Part shown: positions 7,801-15,094 of the stretch, in pieces | Layout: each line of letters begins with the position of its first letter | Position numbering within the stretch: the stretch's first letter is position 1 | NCBI GenBank assembly: GCA_040904765.1 | Contig: JBBDST010000054.1 | Location: 1-18,985, forward strand | DNA length: 18,985 bases | DNA from: JBBDST01 sp040904765 | GTDB lineage: Bacteria > Actinomycetota > Nitriliruptoria > Nitriliruptorales > Nitriliruptoraceae | Direction: 5' to 3' | Notes under the pieces: generated by a model | Told to the model about the DNA's origin: nothing | What the model saw: only the letters and a program-made list of their open reading frames with translations | Databases searched by the model: none | Translations under genes and position numbers: made by a program

Positions 7801-8318
7801 CCGGGCCAGGAAAACCTCCACATATTTTGATGGTGTGTCTGGGCAACATCTGTCGCTCACCCACAGCTGAGGTGGCGTTGCGTGAAGCCGCCCTACGGCG
7901 GGGATATGCGCTTACCGTGTCCTCTGCCGGCACCGGCGACTGGCATGAAGGTCATGGTGCTGACGAACGCATGCGGGCCGCAGCAGCCGAACACGGTTTA
8001 AACCTTGACGGTCACATTGCCAGACAGGTGGACGCGGCGATGCTGCGTGACGCCGATCTGGTTTTAGCGATGGACCGCACCAATTACAACGAATTAAGCC
8101 GTATCGCGCACGAACGGCACATCACCACACCGATCCGACTGTTGCGCGACTTTGACCCTAAGCTTAGAGATGGCCGTGACGTTCCCGATCCGTACTATGG
8201 CAGCGGCGACGGATTTACTACAGTAGCGGGGTTGTGTATGCGTACTGCCGAACACCTACTCGACGTGCTTAGCGACCTTCTCGTCGCAAGGGATCGTCAA
8301 CTTGAGGAGACTGAATGA
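7797..8318 (+). CDS. Low-molecular-weight protein-tyrosine phosphatase
   Basis: A 173-aa cytosolic LMW-PTP. The signature CLGNICRS sits at residues 14-21, with nucleophile Cys14 and phosphate-binding Arg20. The general-acid motif DPYYG begins at Asp131. These enzymes dephosphorylate tyrosine kinases or, in some actinobacteria, phosphoarginine. Next to an LCP gene a role in controlling envelope polymer export or attachment is plausible, but this is inference: no BY-kinase gene is in the window. The GTG start overlaps the LCP stop by 4 nt, and its own TGA overlaps the ATG of the next gene. The length is near the family norm of 150-170 aa. Confidence 0.94.
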   Translation: MTGPGKPPHILMVCLGNICRSPTAEVALREAALRRGYALTVSSAGTGDWHEGHGADERMRAAAAEHGLNLDGHIARQVDAAMLRDADLVLAMDRTNYNELSRIAHERHITTPIRLLRDFDPKLRDGRDVPDPYYGSGDGFTTVAGLCMRTAEHLLDVLSDLLVARDRQLEETE

Positions 8319-8692
8319 ACCTCGTAATCAAAATTTTGATTAACGCTTCGGCCCTGTGGGTCGCGGTGACTCTGATCGACGGGTTCCAGTTCAACTTTGA
8401 TGACAACAGTTTGCTGGCGTTCTTTGCCGTCGCGCTGCTTCTTGGCATCGTCAACGTCACGATCAAACCGATCTTGAAAGTGCTGTCACTGCCGTTTCTG
8501 TTGCTCACGCTGGGTATTGGCATCGTGCTCGTAAACGCAGTCGTGTTGACCTTGGTTGTTGGTGTGTCGTCGCTGTTGTCGCTGGGGCTGGTCAGTGACA
8601 GTTTTGGCGCGACCTTGCTGGCAGCACTGGTGATTTCGGTCGTGTCGTTTGCGCTTGAAACCTTAACTCGGAGACCGCTAAGACGGTGGTGA
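8315..8692 (+). CDS. Phage holin family 4 (PF04020) membrane protein
   Basis: A 125-aa, very hydrophobic protein of the PF04020 family (YvlD-like, called mycobacterial phage holin IV superfamily although most members are chromosomal and not known to lyse cells). Four membrane segments are visible: about 5-22, 32-53, 61-88 and 98-116. The family feature GIVNVTIKPILKVLSLP is at about 44-60, and a short arginine-rich tail ends it. The ATG has a strong GAGGAGA Shine-Dalgarno and overlaps the LMW-PTP stop by 4 nt. It is the last gene of the operon; its stop codon lies inside the terminator hairpin. I infer a membrane-stress or envelope role, not phage lysis. Confidence 0.85.
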   Translation: MNLVIKILINASALWVAVTLIDGFQFNFDDNSLLAFFAVALLLGIVNVTIKPILKVLSLPFLLLTLGIGIVLVNAVVLTLVVGVSSLLSLGLVSDSFGATLLAALVISVVSFALETLTRRPLRRW

Positions 8693-8712
8693 CACGCTCG
8701 CGTGTCACCACC
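8685..8712. terminator. Bidirectional hairpin between convergent genes
   Basis: GGTGGTGACACG (8685-8696), loop CTCG, then the perfect complement CGTGTCACCACC (8701-8712): a 12-bp uninterrupted stem. It includes the stop codon of the PF04020 gene and sits 8 nt from the stop of the convergent aldo/keto reductase, so it can serve both strands. Neither side has a T-run, as is common for actinobacterial terminators. Confidence 0.7.
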
Positions 8713-8720
8713 AACCCGGT

Positions 8721-9689
8721 TTAGGCAAACAGGGCCGCGATTTCATCCCACACATCTTGGTCGAGCTGTTCTAGCAATTCGATCGCAGCCAGGTTTTCTA
8801 CGACCTGTTCGGGGCGTGACGCACCGGTGATTACCGTCGACACATTCGGATTGGCTGCACACCAGGCGATAGCCAACTGCGCCATGCTTGCACCAAGACG
8901 GTTTGCGATAGCTTCAAACTGTTGTAATGGCTGCTGATATTTCGCATCCAGAAAATGTTCACGCATGCGCGTGTAACGGGCCAGCGTCGCACGGCTTCCT
9001 TCAGGAATGCCGTCTCGATATTTTCCGGTCAAGAGCCCATAGGCAAGCGGCGACCAGGTCGTAAGCCCAAGATTAATGTCGGGATACAGCCGGGCGTATT
9101 CGGTTTCAACCCGGTCACGATGCACCAGGTTGTACTGGGGCTGTTCGGTGATCGGCTGATGCCAGCCGTAGCGTTCCGCGATCAGCCATGCAGCACGAAT
9201 CTCTTCAGCGTTCCATTCGCTCGTACCCCAGTACAAGGCATGCCCACGATCAATCAGTTCAGACATTGCCCGTACCGTCTCTTTAATCGGCGTGTCAGCA
9301 TCAGCGCGGTGACAGTAGATGACGTCAAGAAAATCAAGCCCGAAGCGTTCAAGAGAACCTTCAACGGCGTCAAAGAGATACTTGCGGTTCAACGTGTTTT
9401 TCGTGTTGACACCCTCGTGAATCCCCCAAAAATATTTACTCGTCACCAGATACGAACGCCGGTCCCAACCAAGTTCGCCAATCGCGGCACCCATCAGCCG
9501 CTCTGCTTCACCACCGGCATACATCTCGGCGTTATCAAAAAAGTTCACGCCCGCCTGATAGGCGGCATCCATGCAAGCCAGTGAGCGATCCAGGTCCATC
9601 TGCCCGTCAAACGTCACCCAAGACCCAAAACTCAACGTGGACACTTTCAAACCACTTGACCCCAAACGGCGATAAGTCATCTCTGCCAT
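8721..9689 (-). CDS. Aldo/keto reductase, Kv-beta-like
   Basis: A 322-aa NADPH-type aldo/keto reductase of the potassium-channel beta-subunit-like group. The catalytic tetrad is readable: Asp52 and Tyr57 (FDNAEMY), Lys85 (VTSKYFW) and His127 (IYCHRAD). TEQPQYNL, TTWSPLAYGLLTGKY and VITGASRPEQV toward the C-terminus match the cofactor side of the TIM barrel. The frame runs upstream to 9773. I choose the ATG at 9687-9689 because it has GTGGAG 7 nt before it and the typical N-terminus MTYRRLGSSG follows. Substrate unknown; in this family it is usually a sugar or small aldehyde or ketone. It is convergent with the PF04020 operon and divergent from the epimerase gene. Confidence 0.92.
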   Translation of the reverse strand: MAEMTYRRLGSSGLKVSTLSFGSWVTFDGQMDLDRSLACMDAAYQAGVNFFDNAEMYAGGEAERLMGAAIGELGWDRRSYLVTSKYFWGIHEGVNTKNTLNRKYLFDAVEGSLERFGLDFLDVIYCHRADADTPIKETVRAMSELIDRGHALYWGTSEWNAEEIRAAWLIAERYGWHQPITEQPQYNLVHRDRVETEYARLYPDINLGLTTWSPLAYGLLTGKYRDGIPEGSRATLARYTRMREHFLDAKYQQPLQQFEAIANRLGASMAQLAIAWCAANPNVSTVITGASRPEQVVENLAAIELLEQLDQDVWDEIAALFA

Positions 9690-9753
9690 ACTTTTGCTCC
9701 ACTCGCAACGTGTGTCCCATGACGCTAGCGTGCAAGTCGCAAAGGAGTGGGAG
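9690..9753. promoter_or_regulatory. 64-nt divergent promoter region with a 10-nt palindrome
   Basis: The gap between the divergent aldo/keto reductase and epimerase starts contains both Shine-Dalgarno sites and the perfect palindrome ACGCTAGCGT at 9722-9731. It must hold any promoters for both genes. I cannot fix -35/-10 pairs with good spacing, so the palindrome is only a candidate shared operator or -10. Confidence 0.35.
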
Positions 9754-10662
9754 ATGCCGCAGATTCTTGTCACCGGGGCGACCGGCTTTGTGGGTCGGCG
9801 CCTTGTGAAAGCACTGTTGGACGATGGACACCGCGTGCGTGCGCTGGTACGTCGAACCGACGAGGAACTAACCCAGCGGGGAGTGGAGCAGCGTCTGGGC
9901 GGGATTGACGCAATCGATGATCAGCTCGTTTACGGCTGTGACGCGATCGTTCACGGGGCCGCGTCGTTTGTGGCGGATATGGCTGAAGGCCGGGCAGTGA
10001 ACCGGGACGCCACTGCCAAGCTTGCCGAACTTGCCTTGCATCATGGTGCCTACTACGTGCTGGTGTCCACCTGCGCGGTGTACAACACTGGGCTTGCTCC
10101 TTCGCCGGTGATCGATGAAGACTCTCCCCGACGGGACCCAGAGAGCATGGGCAGTCCAACCGGATCGTCATCACCGGTGTACGGATTGACAAAAGCCGAA
10201 GGAGAAATCGCGGTCGAAGCGTTGCGTGAACAGGGCCTTAGTGCAGCGATCCTTCGCCCTTCGTCGGTTCTTGGGGTCGGTGAAACTTCCACCTGGGGCA
10301 CCAAAATTCCTGAGCGGCTACGCGCCGGCGAAGTATCGTTACGTGACCCTCAAGCAACCTTTGGCTGGCTGCACGTTGACGATCTGGTTGCTGCGATCAT
10401 GGCTGCCCTCAATGGGCAGGCCAATATCACGGTGAACCTTGTCAGCGGACACCTGCCCTACCGCAGCTATCTTGACGCGATTGTTGCTGCCGTGCCTGGC
10501 GCGATCGATGTTGCTGCCATCACCCCCAGCGAGTATGACCCGGCGTGGGCGGGCACGTATGCCACCCAGCGTGCGAAAGATCTGCTCGGCTGGCAACCCC
10601 GTTACTCTTTCACTGACGCGATGAACGAAATCCAGAATGATCTGCGTCGCCGCTGGGCGTAA
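9754..10662 (+). CDS. NAD(P)-dependent epimerase/dehydratase (extended SDR)
   Basis: A 302-aa extended short-chain dehydrogenase of the NAD-dependent epimerase type. The Rossmann motif is TGATGFVG (7-14), the catalytic Ser is near 105 (VSTCAVY), and YGLTK gives Tyr143 and Lys147. The C-terminal part (GWLHVDDLVAAI, NLVSG) resembles sugar-nucleotide or steroid-type reductases, so the substrate is not determined. The frame opens at 9694, but the ATG at 9754 has AAAGGAG at 9741-9747 and begins directly with the Rossmann strand (MPQILVTGATG). It is divergent from the aldo/keto reductase, and a 31-nt gap separates it from the hypothetical gene downstream, which is probably in the same transcript. 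Confidence 0.92.
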   Translation: MPQILVTGATGFVGRRLVKALLDDGHRVRALVRRTDEELTQRGVEQRLGGIDAIDDQLVYGCDAIVHGAASFVADMAEGRAVNRDATAKLAELALHHGAYYVLVSTCAVYNTGLAPSPVIDEDSPRRDPESMGSPTGSSSPVYGLTKAEGEIAVEALREQGLSAAILRPSSVLGVGETSTWGTKIPERLRAGEVSLRDPQATFGWLHVDDLVAAIMAALNGQANITVNLVSGHLPYRSYLDAIVAAVPGAIDVAAITPSEYDPAWAGTYATQRAKDLLGWQPRYSFTDAMNEIQNDLRRRWA

Positions 10663-10693
10663 CGCTTAACACGCAACGTTGTAGGAGACCCTG

Positions 10694-11038
10694 ATGTCCG
10701 AATACGTCGCACCACGCAACACCACACCTCCTCCCGGTCTGGGACATCTGCGTGGCATACCGCGCCGCGTCACCGACACGCAGCGCGCCAACCTTGAAAA
10801 ACTGTTGACCAACACCAATTCGTGGGTGCTGCGCTTTGCGTGGGAGGAATACCTCGAAACTGGCGATCTTCATGCGCTCATCCCAATCGCAAAACTCACA
10901 ACCGATCAGCGTGCCGCCGGAATTGCCTGGCTCACCCAACAACAGCATGCCCTTTATTGGGCATTGTTCAACGAGCGGGTCGCCCCAAACGGGTGGATCG
11001 AAACGCAACCGTTGATGCAACAGTTACGGTCCCAGTAG
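10694..11038 (+). CDS. Conserved-looking hypothetical protein, 114 aa
   Basis: I do not recognise this protein. It starts at an ATG preceded by TAGGAGA with 7-nt spacing, a convincing ribosome site, and lies 31 nt behind the epimerase gene. The sequence is soluble. It begins with a proline-rich, probably flexible segment (residues 5-25) and continues with mostly helical, tryptophan-containing sequence (VLRFAWEEYLETGDLHAL, then ALYWALFNERVAPNGW). It has no cysteine, signal peptide or membrane helix. Its stop is 4 nt from the stop of the convergent dehydrogenase. It may be cotranscribed with the epimerase; no function can be assigned. Confidence 0.75.
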   Translation: MSEYVAPRNTTPPPGLGHLRGIPRRVTDTQRANLEKLLTNTNSWVLRFAWEEYLETGDLHALIPIAKLTTDQRAAGIAWLTQQQHALYWALFNERVAPNGWIETQPLMQQLRSQ

Positions 11039-11042
11039 TCGC

Positions 11043-11840
11043 TTAGTCGTCTGGTTGGAGCGACCGTGCGAACCGTTGCATCCCGGCAATCCAACGGGCC
11101 GGATTGGCTGCTTTGGCTTGCGCAAAAGCAGCCACGTCAGGGTGCGGCAGAATCAAAAACTCGCCTCGTGTGACCCCGTCAAGCACCGCTATGGCGACCG
11201 CTTCAGGGCTTAACACCTCACCGGCAGCCCGTACGACCCGTTGTCCAACAGTGCCAGTTTGTTCGCGCAACAGTTGCGTCTCAACGCCTTGAGGACACAC
11301 CGCACTGACCTGAATCCCTTCGGTTCCATACGTCACCGCAAGCCACTCGGCAAACCCAAGGGCGGCATGTTTTGTGACCGTGTAGGGCGCATCGCCAATC
11401 ATCGTGGTGAGCGCCGCAGCACTCACCATCTGCACTAACACGCCCACGTTACGTTCAAGCATGCCCGGCAGGCACGCCTGGGCCGCATACACGTGCGCCA
11501 GCACATTCACCGCATACGCGTCCTGCCACGTCTTTGATGACGCGTCTAAACCTTCACCGGTGGCAATCCCGGCGTTTGACACCATCACATCAACCTGGCC
11601 ATAGCGACGTGTTGTATCGGCAACAAGCGCAACCATCTGTGCTTCGTCGGTGACATCAAGCACATAATGGTTCACGACAAAACCATCAGCCGTCAACCGG
11701 TCCGCAACCGCACATGCAGCCGCTTCATCACGGTCAGCGATCACCAGTGCACGGCACAGCGGAGCGAACGTGGCCGCAAGTGCCGCTCCGATACCACGAC
11801 CTGCACCGGTAATAATCGCCACTTTGCCTGTGATATCCAT
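11043..11840 (-). CDS. Short-chain dehydrogenase/reductase (classical SDR)
   Basis: A 265-aa classical SDR, a cytosolic NAD(P)-dependent oxidoreductase. The cofactor motif TGAGRGIG is at 11-18, then Asp62 (LDVTD), SNAG at 88-91, Asn112, and the catalytic Ser140, Tyr153 and Lys157 (APYTVTKHAA). The C-terminal part after PQGVETQLL is the variable substrate lid. Substrate unknown. The ATG at 11838-11840 lies 5 nt after the thioesterase stop with no strong Shine-Dalgarno, so translation is probably coupled. It is the last gene of the minus-strand operon that begins with the aminotransferase and converges on the 114-aa gene with a 4-nt gap, where no terminator hairpin is evident. Confidence 0.93.
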   Translation of the reverse strand: MDITGKVAIITGAGRGIGAALAATFAPLCRALVIADRDEAAACAVADRLTADGFVVNHYVLDVTDEAQMVALVADTTRRYGQVDVMVSNAGIATGEGLDASSKTWQDAYAVNVLAHVYAAQACLPGMLERNVGVLVQMVSAAALTTMIGDAPYTVTKHAALGFAEWLAVTYGTEGIQVSAVCPQGVETQLLREQTGTVGQRVVRAAGEVLSPEAVAIAVLDGVTRGEFLILPHPDVAAFAQAKAANPARWIAGMQRFARSLQPDD

Positions 11841-11845
11841 CGTGA

Positions 11846-12271
11846 CTAACCGATCGGAAGCAGCGCATTTAGCGCGTCATACAGGCCTTGAGGTGGCGCA
11901 GTTGGGCGGCCGTCACTATCGGTAATACCTGAACGCAACCGGTTTTGGACCAGCACCTCATCGCCACGCAAAATCTGCTGCTCCCACACGGCAGAAACCC
12001 GTTTCAGTGCCGTCAAGCGGGTCGCAACCACCAGTTCGTCATTTGCCACAGCTGAACGCAAAAACGTAACAGTGGTTTCCACGACCACAAACCGAAAACC
12101 GAGCGTGTCCAGTTTCGGCAGTCCGAACCCGATCTGTTCTAACAGTTGCACCCGGCCAACTTCGAAATAGTTGACATACACGCCATGGTTCACATGCCCG
12201 TACGGATCAAGTTCATAAAACCGCACCGTTACGGGCGTGTGATGGACCGGGCCTGTCACCGACACGCTCAC
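11846..12271 (-). CDS. Hotdog-fold acyl-CoA thioesterase (4HBT type)
   Basis: A 141-aa single-domain hotdog thioesterase that would hydrolyse acyl-CoA or acyl-carrier thioesters. The 4-hydroxybenzoyl-CoA thioesterase signature is clear: RFYELDPYGHVNH (17-29) with catalytic Asp22, followed by YVNYFEVGR. The length is typical of the family. The frame extends upstream to 12310 inside the aminotransferase. I choose the GTG at 12269-12271 because it forms a GTGA overlap with the aminotransferase stop, a junction type used repeatedly in this window. The actual acyl substrate is unknown. Its place between an aminotransferase and an SDR suggests small or branched acyl groups, which is inference. Confidence 0.9.
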   Translation of the reverse strand: MSVSVTGPVHHTPVTVRFYELDPYGHVNHGVYVNYFEVGRVQLLEQIGFGLPKLDTLGFRFVVVETTVTFLRSAVANDELVVATRLTALKRVSAVWEQQILRGDEVLVQNRLRSGITDSDGRPTAPPQGLYDALNALLPIG

Positions 12272-13302
12272 GAGTGCAAGGCGGCAGTCTCGTTCACCGG
12301 CACCGTCCAACCGTAGGTATCCGCCGCTTCACCCCGCTGAATTGCCAGCAGTGCCTCACGCAACCGCAGCGTGTTCGGGCCGGTTTCACCCGATCCGATC
12401 AGATGTTCAGCGCCATTCACTACCAGCGTGCCAACCCCAGCCAGCACCGCCGCAGTCCCCGCTAACGCAGCTTCGCCACGCCACGTCACCAACTCTGAAA
12501 CGGTCAGGTCGCGTTCTTCCACCGAATAGCCAAGATCGGCAGCAAGCCGCAGAATTGATTCGCGGGTCACCCCATGCAAAAACGACTGGTCAAGTGCGCG
12601 GGTAACGATCCGTTTGTCATCGATCAACAGAAAGTTTGCCGCACCGGTTTCTTGCACGTGGCCATCGGGAGCGAACAGCACCTGATCAACCCCATGCTTT
12701 TGCTGGGCACGTTTAGTCACCCCTAACGCCATCACATAGTTGACACCGGCTTTGGCTTCACCAAACTGCGGCGTGGTGCGTGGAATTTCGGTTTCAACCA
12801 GCAGTTTCAGCGCATGACCGCCCGAACGGAAATACTCCCCCACTGGCGACGCCAACACCATAAACAGTGCAGTCGCAGACGGCGCTGCGGCCGCACCAAT
12901 GTTGGGTTCGGTCCCAAGCAGCAACGGACGCAAATACAGCGCCCCAGGAGCTTCAGGAATCACGTCACGGTTCACAAACGTCGCGTCGTGCAACGCCTGC
13001 GTAAACAGCTCCGTTGGTGGTGCGGGCAACATCATCACCTCAGCGGTGCGTTGCATCCGGGCCACATGCCGGTCGGGACGAAACAGTCGCACCACAGAGT
13101 CACTGCCAGCGTGAGCTTTCAGCCCCTCAAAACAGGACGAGCCGTAATGCAGCGCATGCGCAAACGGATGCAAACGAATGTCGTCAAGCTCGGCAATACG
13201 TAGCGTGTCATACACCCCGTCAGTTACCTCAGCGCTCACCACATACGGTGCTGCGATCGTGCCAAATGGCGCTGCGCCACCAGTATTCGTGCCTGACCCC
13301 AT
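12268..13302 (-). CDS. ilvE: Branched-chain amino acid aminotransferase
   Basis: A 344-aa fold-type IV PLP enzyme of the branched-chain aminotransferase (type II) family, interconverting Leu/Ile/Val and their 2-oxo acids. HYGSSCFEGLKA (52-63) and YLRPLLLGTEPNIG (123-136) are family blocks. Lys184 in GEAKAGVNYVMALG should form the Schiff base with PLP, and Glu218 in VQETGAANFLLI binds the pyridine nitrogen. GVTRESIL (244-251) is also typical. The frame opens at 13356. I choose the ATG at 13300-13302, which has GAAGGAG upstream with 7-nt spacing. It is the first gene of an operon with the thioesterase and SDR. Its promoter must lie in or beyond the decayed repeat that starts 15 nt upstream of its start codon. 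Confidence 0.93.
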   Translation of the reverse strand: MGSGTNTGGAAPFGTIAAPYVVSAEVTDGVYDTLRIAELDDIRLHPFAHALHYGSSCFEGLKAHAGSDSVVRLFRPDRHVARMQRTAEVMMLPAPPTELFTQALHDATFVNRDVIPEAPGALYLRPLLLGTEPNIGAAAAPSATALFMVLASPVGEYFRSGGHALKLLVETEIPRTTPQFGEAKAGVNYVMALGVTKRAQQKHGVDQVLFAPDGHVQETGAANFLLIDDKRIVTRALDQSFLHGVTRESILRLAADLGYSVEERDLTVSELVTWRGEAALAGTAAVLAGVGTLVVNGAEHLIGSGETGPNTLRLREALLAIQRGEAADTYGWTVPVNETAALHS

Positions 13303-13317
13303 CCCACACTCCTTCGC

Positions 13318-13428
13318 GGTACTGCGAAACCTACACAGGATCGCGCCACGACACACACCCGAGCGCCTAACATCATAGAAAATTCTTTGGTGCCAGCCCG
13401 AATATTTTGAGACGATATCGCCCCCGCT
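13318..13428. repeat. Copy A: decayed duplicate of the FAD-oxidase promoter and 5' end
   Basis: These 111 nt align, in the same orientation, with 15068-15177. The first 73 nt match at about 61 positions. They include GGTACTGCGAAACCT, GCCACGA, GAGCGCCTA and ATCATAGAAAAT. The match then continues into what is the start of the oxidase reading frame in copy B (GACGATATCGCCCCCGC against GACGATGTCGCCCGCGC). In copy A the ribosome site, GTG and reading frame are damaged and the -10 TAGAAT reads TAACAT, so it is a non-functional fossil of that gene start. It lies immediately upstream of the aminotransferase. Confidence 0.8.
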
Positions 13429-13663
13429 AACGTCAACTCACCTTTTCGCACAGCAGCTAAGAGATCCCCACGGTCGCCCAGCCGCGCCTTTTTCGACCGG
13501 CCGGATTCGCTTCTGCACCACTTGCACCATTGTCTGCAACTTATTGATTCGCTCACCGCGATCCGTACACAAGACACGTGCGCACTGTCGCGACAACTTT
13601 TGCGATGGCCGCATTCAAAGATTCGACTCTTGCGCACTCATGTTCGGCCTACACGATGGTCTG
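13429..13663. other. Non-coding stretch between copy A and the MFS gene
   Basis: Together with copy A this fills the 361-nt gap between the aminotransferase start and the MFS stop. Minus-strand frames through here are short, unsupported by ribosome sites, and resemble no family I know. I see no hairpin with a T-run that would terminate the MFS transcript. It could be degraded coding sequence or part of the inserted segment; nothing firm can be called. Confidence 0.5.
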
Positions 13664-14899
13664 CTAGTCACCTTCGCAGGCACCAACCGGCACCACACTG
13701 CCACTGCGCCGAAGGTATATCGCGGTGATGGCAGCGGCAAAGATTGCAATACTCCCGCCAAGACCAAGCGCGAAACGAACCCCAAAAACATCCGCAATCC
13801 ACCCGACCAAAGGCGCACCGAGTGGCGTCGTACCAGCAAAAGCGACGGTCAATAACGAAAGAACTCTTCCGCGTTTGTCCGGCTCGGACGTTAACTGCAG
13901 ATATGCGTTGGTAGTTGCCTTCACCAGTATGTTGGCGGCTCCAAGGCAGACCAAAACAAAAAACACGCTCCACAGCGTTGGCGCTGCGGCCAGCATAATC
14001 ACCAGTACGCCCAAAACCCAGGCCGACCTGATAAGCGCACTCATGCTGGCCTTGAGCGTGCCGGCGACAGCTAGCCCACCGATCACAGCTCCAACTCCCA
14101 TCAGCGCAAACATGCTTCCAAACAGGTCAGCATCACCACCGAAGACGTCACGTGCCAGCAAGGGAATCATCACCGCCCAGTTGAACAAGAAAAGGCCAAC
14201 GACACCCATCAAGATCAAGGGAGCAATCAGTTCAGGCGTCGTACGCACGTAGCGGAACCCCTCAACCAGCTGGCCACGTCTTTTTTGCAGCGAAGGAGAT
14301 CGCAACCGCTCGGCGTCATCTAGCAGCAACAAAGCGATGATGACAGCGAGGAAGGACGCAGCGTTAATGTAGAAACTCGCCGCAAGACCGACGGTGGTGA
14401 TCAACACTCCTGCAATCGCTGGTCCCGTCATGAAAGCAGAGTTCATAATCACGCTGTTCATCAGCACGGCATTGGTCAATTGCTCGCGAGGGACCAGCTC
14501 AGCCACGAAAGTTTGGCGTGCTGGGCGATCCAAGGCGTCAGTCATACCCAGAAGAAGCGCCAAGATCAGGACCATCCACCATGTGATGTTGCCTGTTTGG
14601 GTGAGGCCTCCCAACACGACGGCGAGCAGGGCAGAAATACTCTGTGTCGCCACTAAGAGTTTGCGCTTATCGAGACGATCGGCGAGTAACCCACCCCACG
14701 GTCCAACGAGCAGGATCGGTAACTGTTGAAGCGCTGCCGTGACACCTAGTAGCGTGCCGGAATCCGTTAGTTCGAGCACCAGCCAAGCTTGGGCGATCTT
14801 CTGTATCCAAGTACCGGTCGCTGAGATTGCCTGACCAGTGAAAAACAACCGCAAATTGCGGTTGCGTAAGGAGACGAACGTCGCCAGTAGTCGCCTCAT
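13664..14899 (-). CDS. MFS transporter, EntS/MFS_3-like exporter
   Basis: A 411-aa major facilitator with about 12 hydrophobic segments, of the group that includes enterobactin exporter EntS and many drug or siderophore exporters. The N-terminus LRNRNLRLFFTGQAISATGTW and the loop GPWGGLLADRLDKRKLLV (motif A, about 66-83) are typical, as is TDALDRPARQTFVAELVP (about 119-136). The start is the ATG at 14897-14899, with only a weak AGGA upstream. Substrate unknown. The gene sits alone in a segment bracketed by about 110-nt direct repeats derived from the neighbouring oxidase gene, which suggests it arrived or was rearranged separately from its neighbours. It faces the aminotransferase operon. Confidence 0.92.
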   Translation of the reverse strand: MRRLLATFVSLRNRNLRLFFTGQAISATGTWIQKIAQAWLVLELTDSGTLLGVTAALQQLPILLVGPWGGLLADRLDKRKLLVATQSISALLAVVLGGLTQTGNITWWMVLILALLLGMTDALDRPARQTFVAELVPREQLTNAVLMNSVIMNSAFMTGPAIAGVLITTVGLAASFYINAASFLAVIIALLLLDDAERLRSPSLQKRRGQLVEGFRYVRTTPELIAPLILMGVVGLFLFNWAVMIPLLARDVFGGDADLFGSMFALMGVGAVIGGLAVAGTLKASMSALIRSAWVLGVLVIMLAAAPTLWSVFFVLVCLGAANILVKATTNAYLQLTSEPDKRGRVLSLLTVAFAGTTPLGAPLVGWIADVFGVRFALGLGGSIAIFAAAITAIYLRRSGSVVPVGACEGD

Positions 14900-15040
14900 A
14901 CTCTGGTCCTAAGCAGTTCCCCGAAAAAATGCTCCAGCCGAGGTTACGGTCTGACGTTCATCGTCCCACAATGCGCATACCTGCCAACCAAGCCAAGTGC
15001 CCATGTGCTCACAACTCGCCGGCCCAATGGGTTTAGTCGT

Positions 15041-15094
15041 GGTACTGCGAAACCTCCATAGGATCTTGGTACTGCGAAACCTCCCTAGGATCTT
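15041..15094. repeat. Two tandem 27-nt units, one mismatch
   Basis: Units at 15041-15067 and 15068-15094 both begin GGTACTGCGAAACCTCC and end TAGGATCTT, differing only at one base (A or C before TAGGATC). A third, more diverged copy opens copy A at 13318-13344. Each unit contains TAGGAT, a -10-like hexamer, and on the minus strand a GGAGG core. Two adjacent copies without spacers are not a CRISPR. Confidence 0.85.

Noticed and set aside
8315..8692. PF04020 protein as evidence of a prophage
   Set aside because: The family name mentions phage holin, but most members are chromosomal, and no other phage gene is nearby; the gene is embedded in a coupled housekeeping-type operon.
13600..13640. tRNA-like TTCAAA/GATTCGA sequence
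   Set aside because: No acceptor, D or anticodon arms can be drawn around it and no CCA end is present.
15041..15094. Tandem repeat considered as a CRISPR remnant
   Set aside because: Only two directly abutting units, no spacers, no cas genes, and the third copy is explained by the larger duplication.
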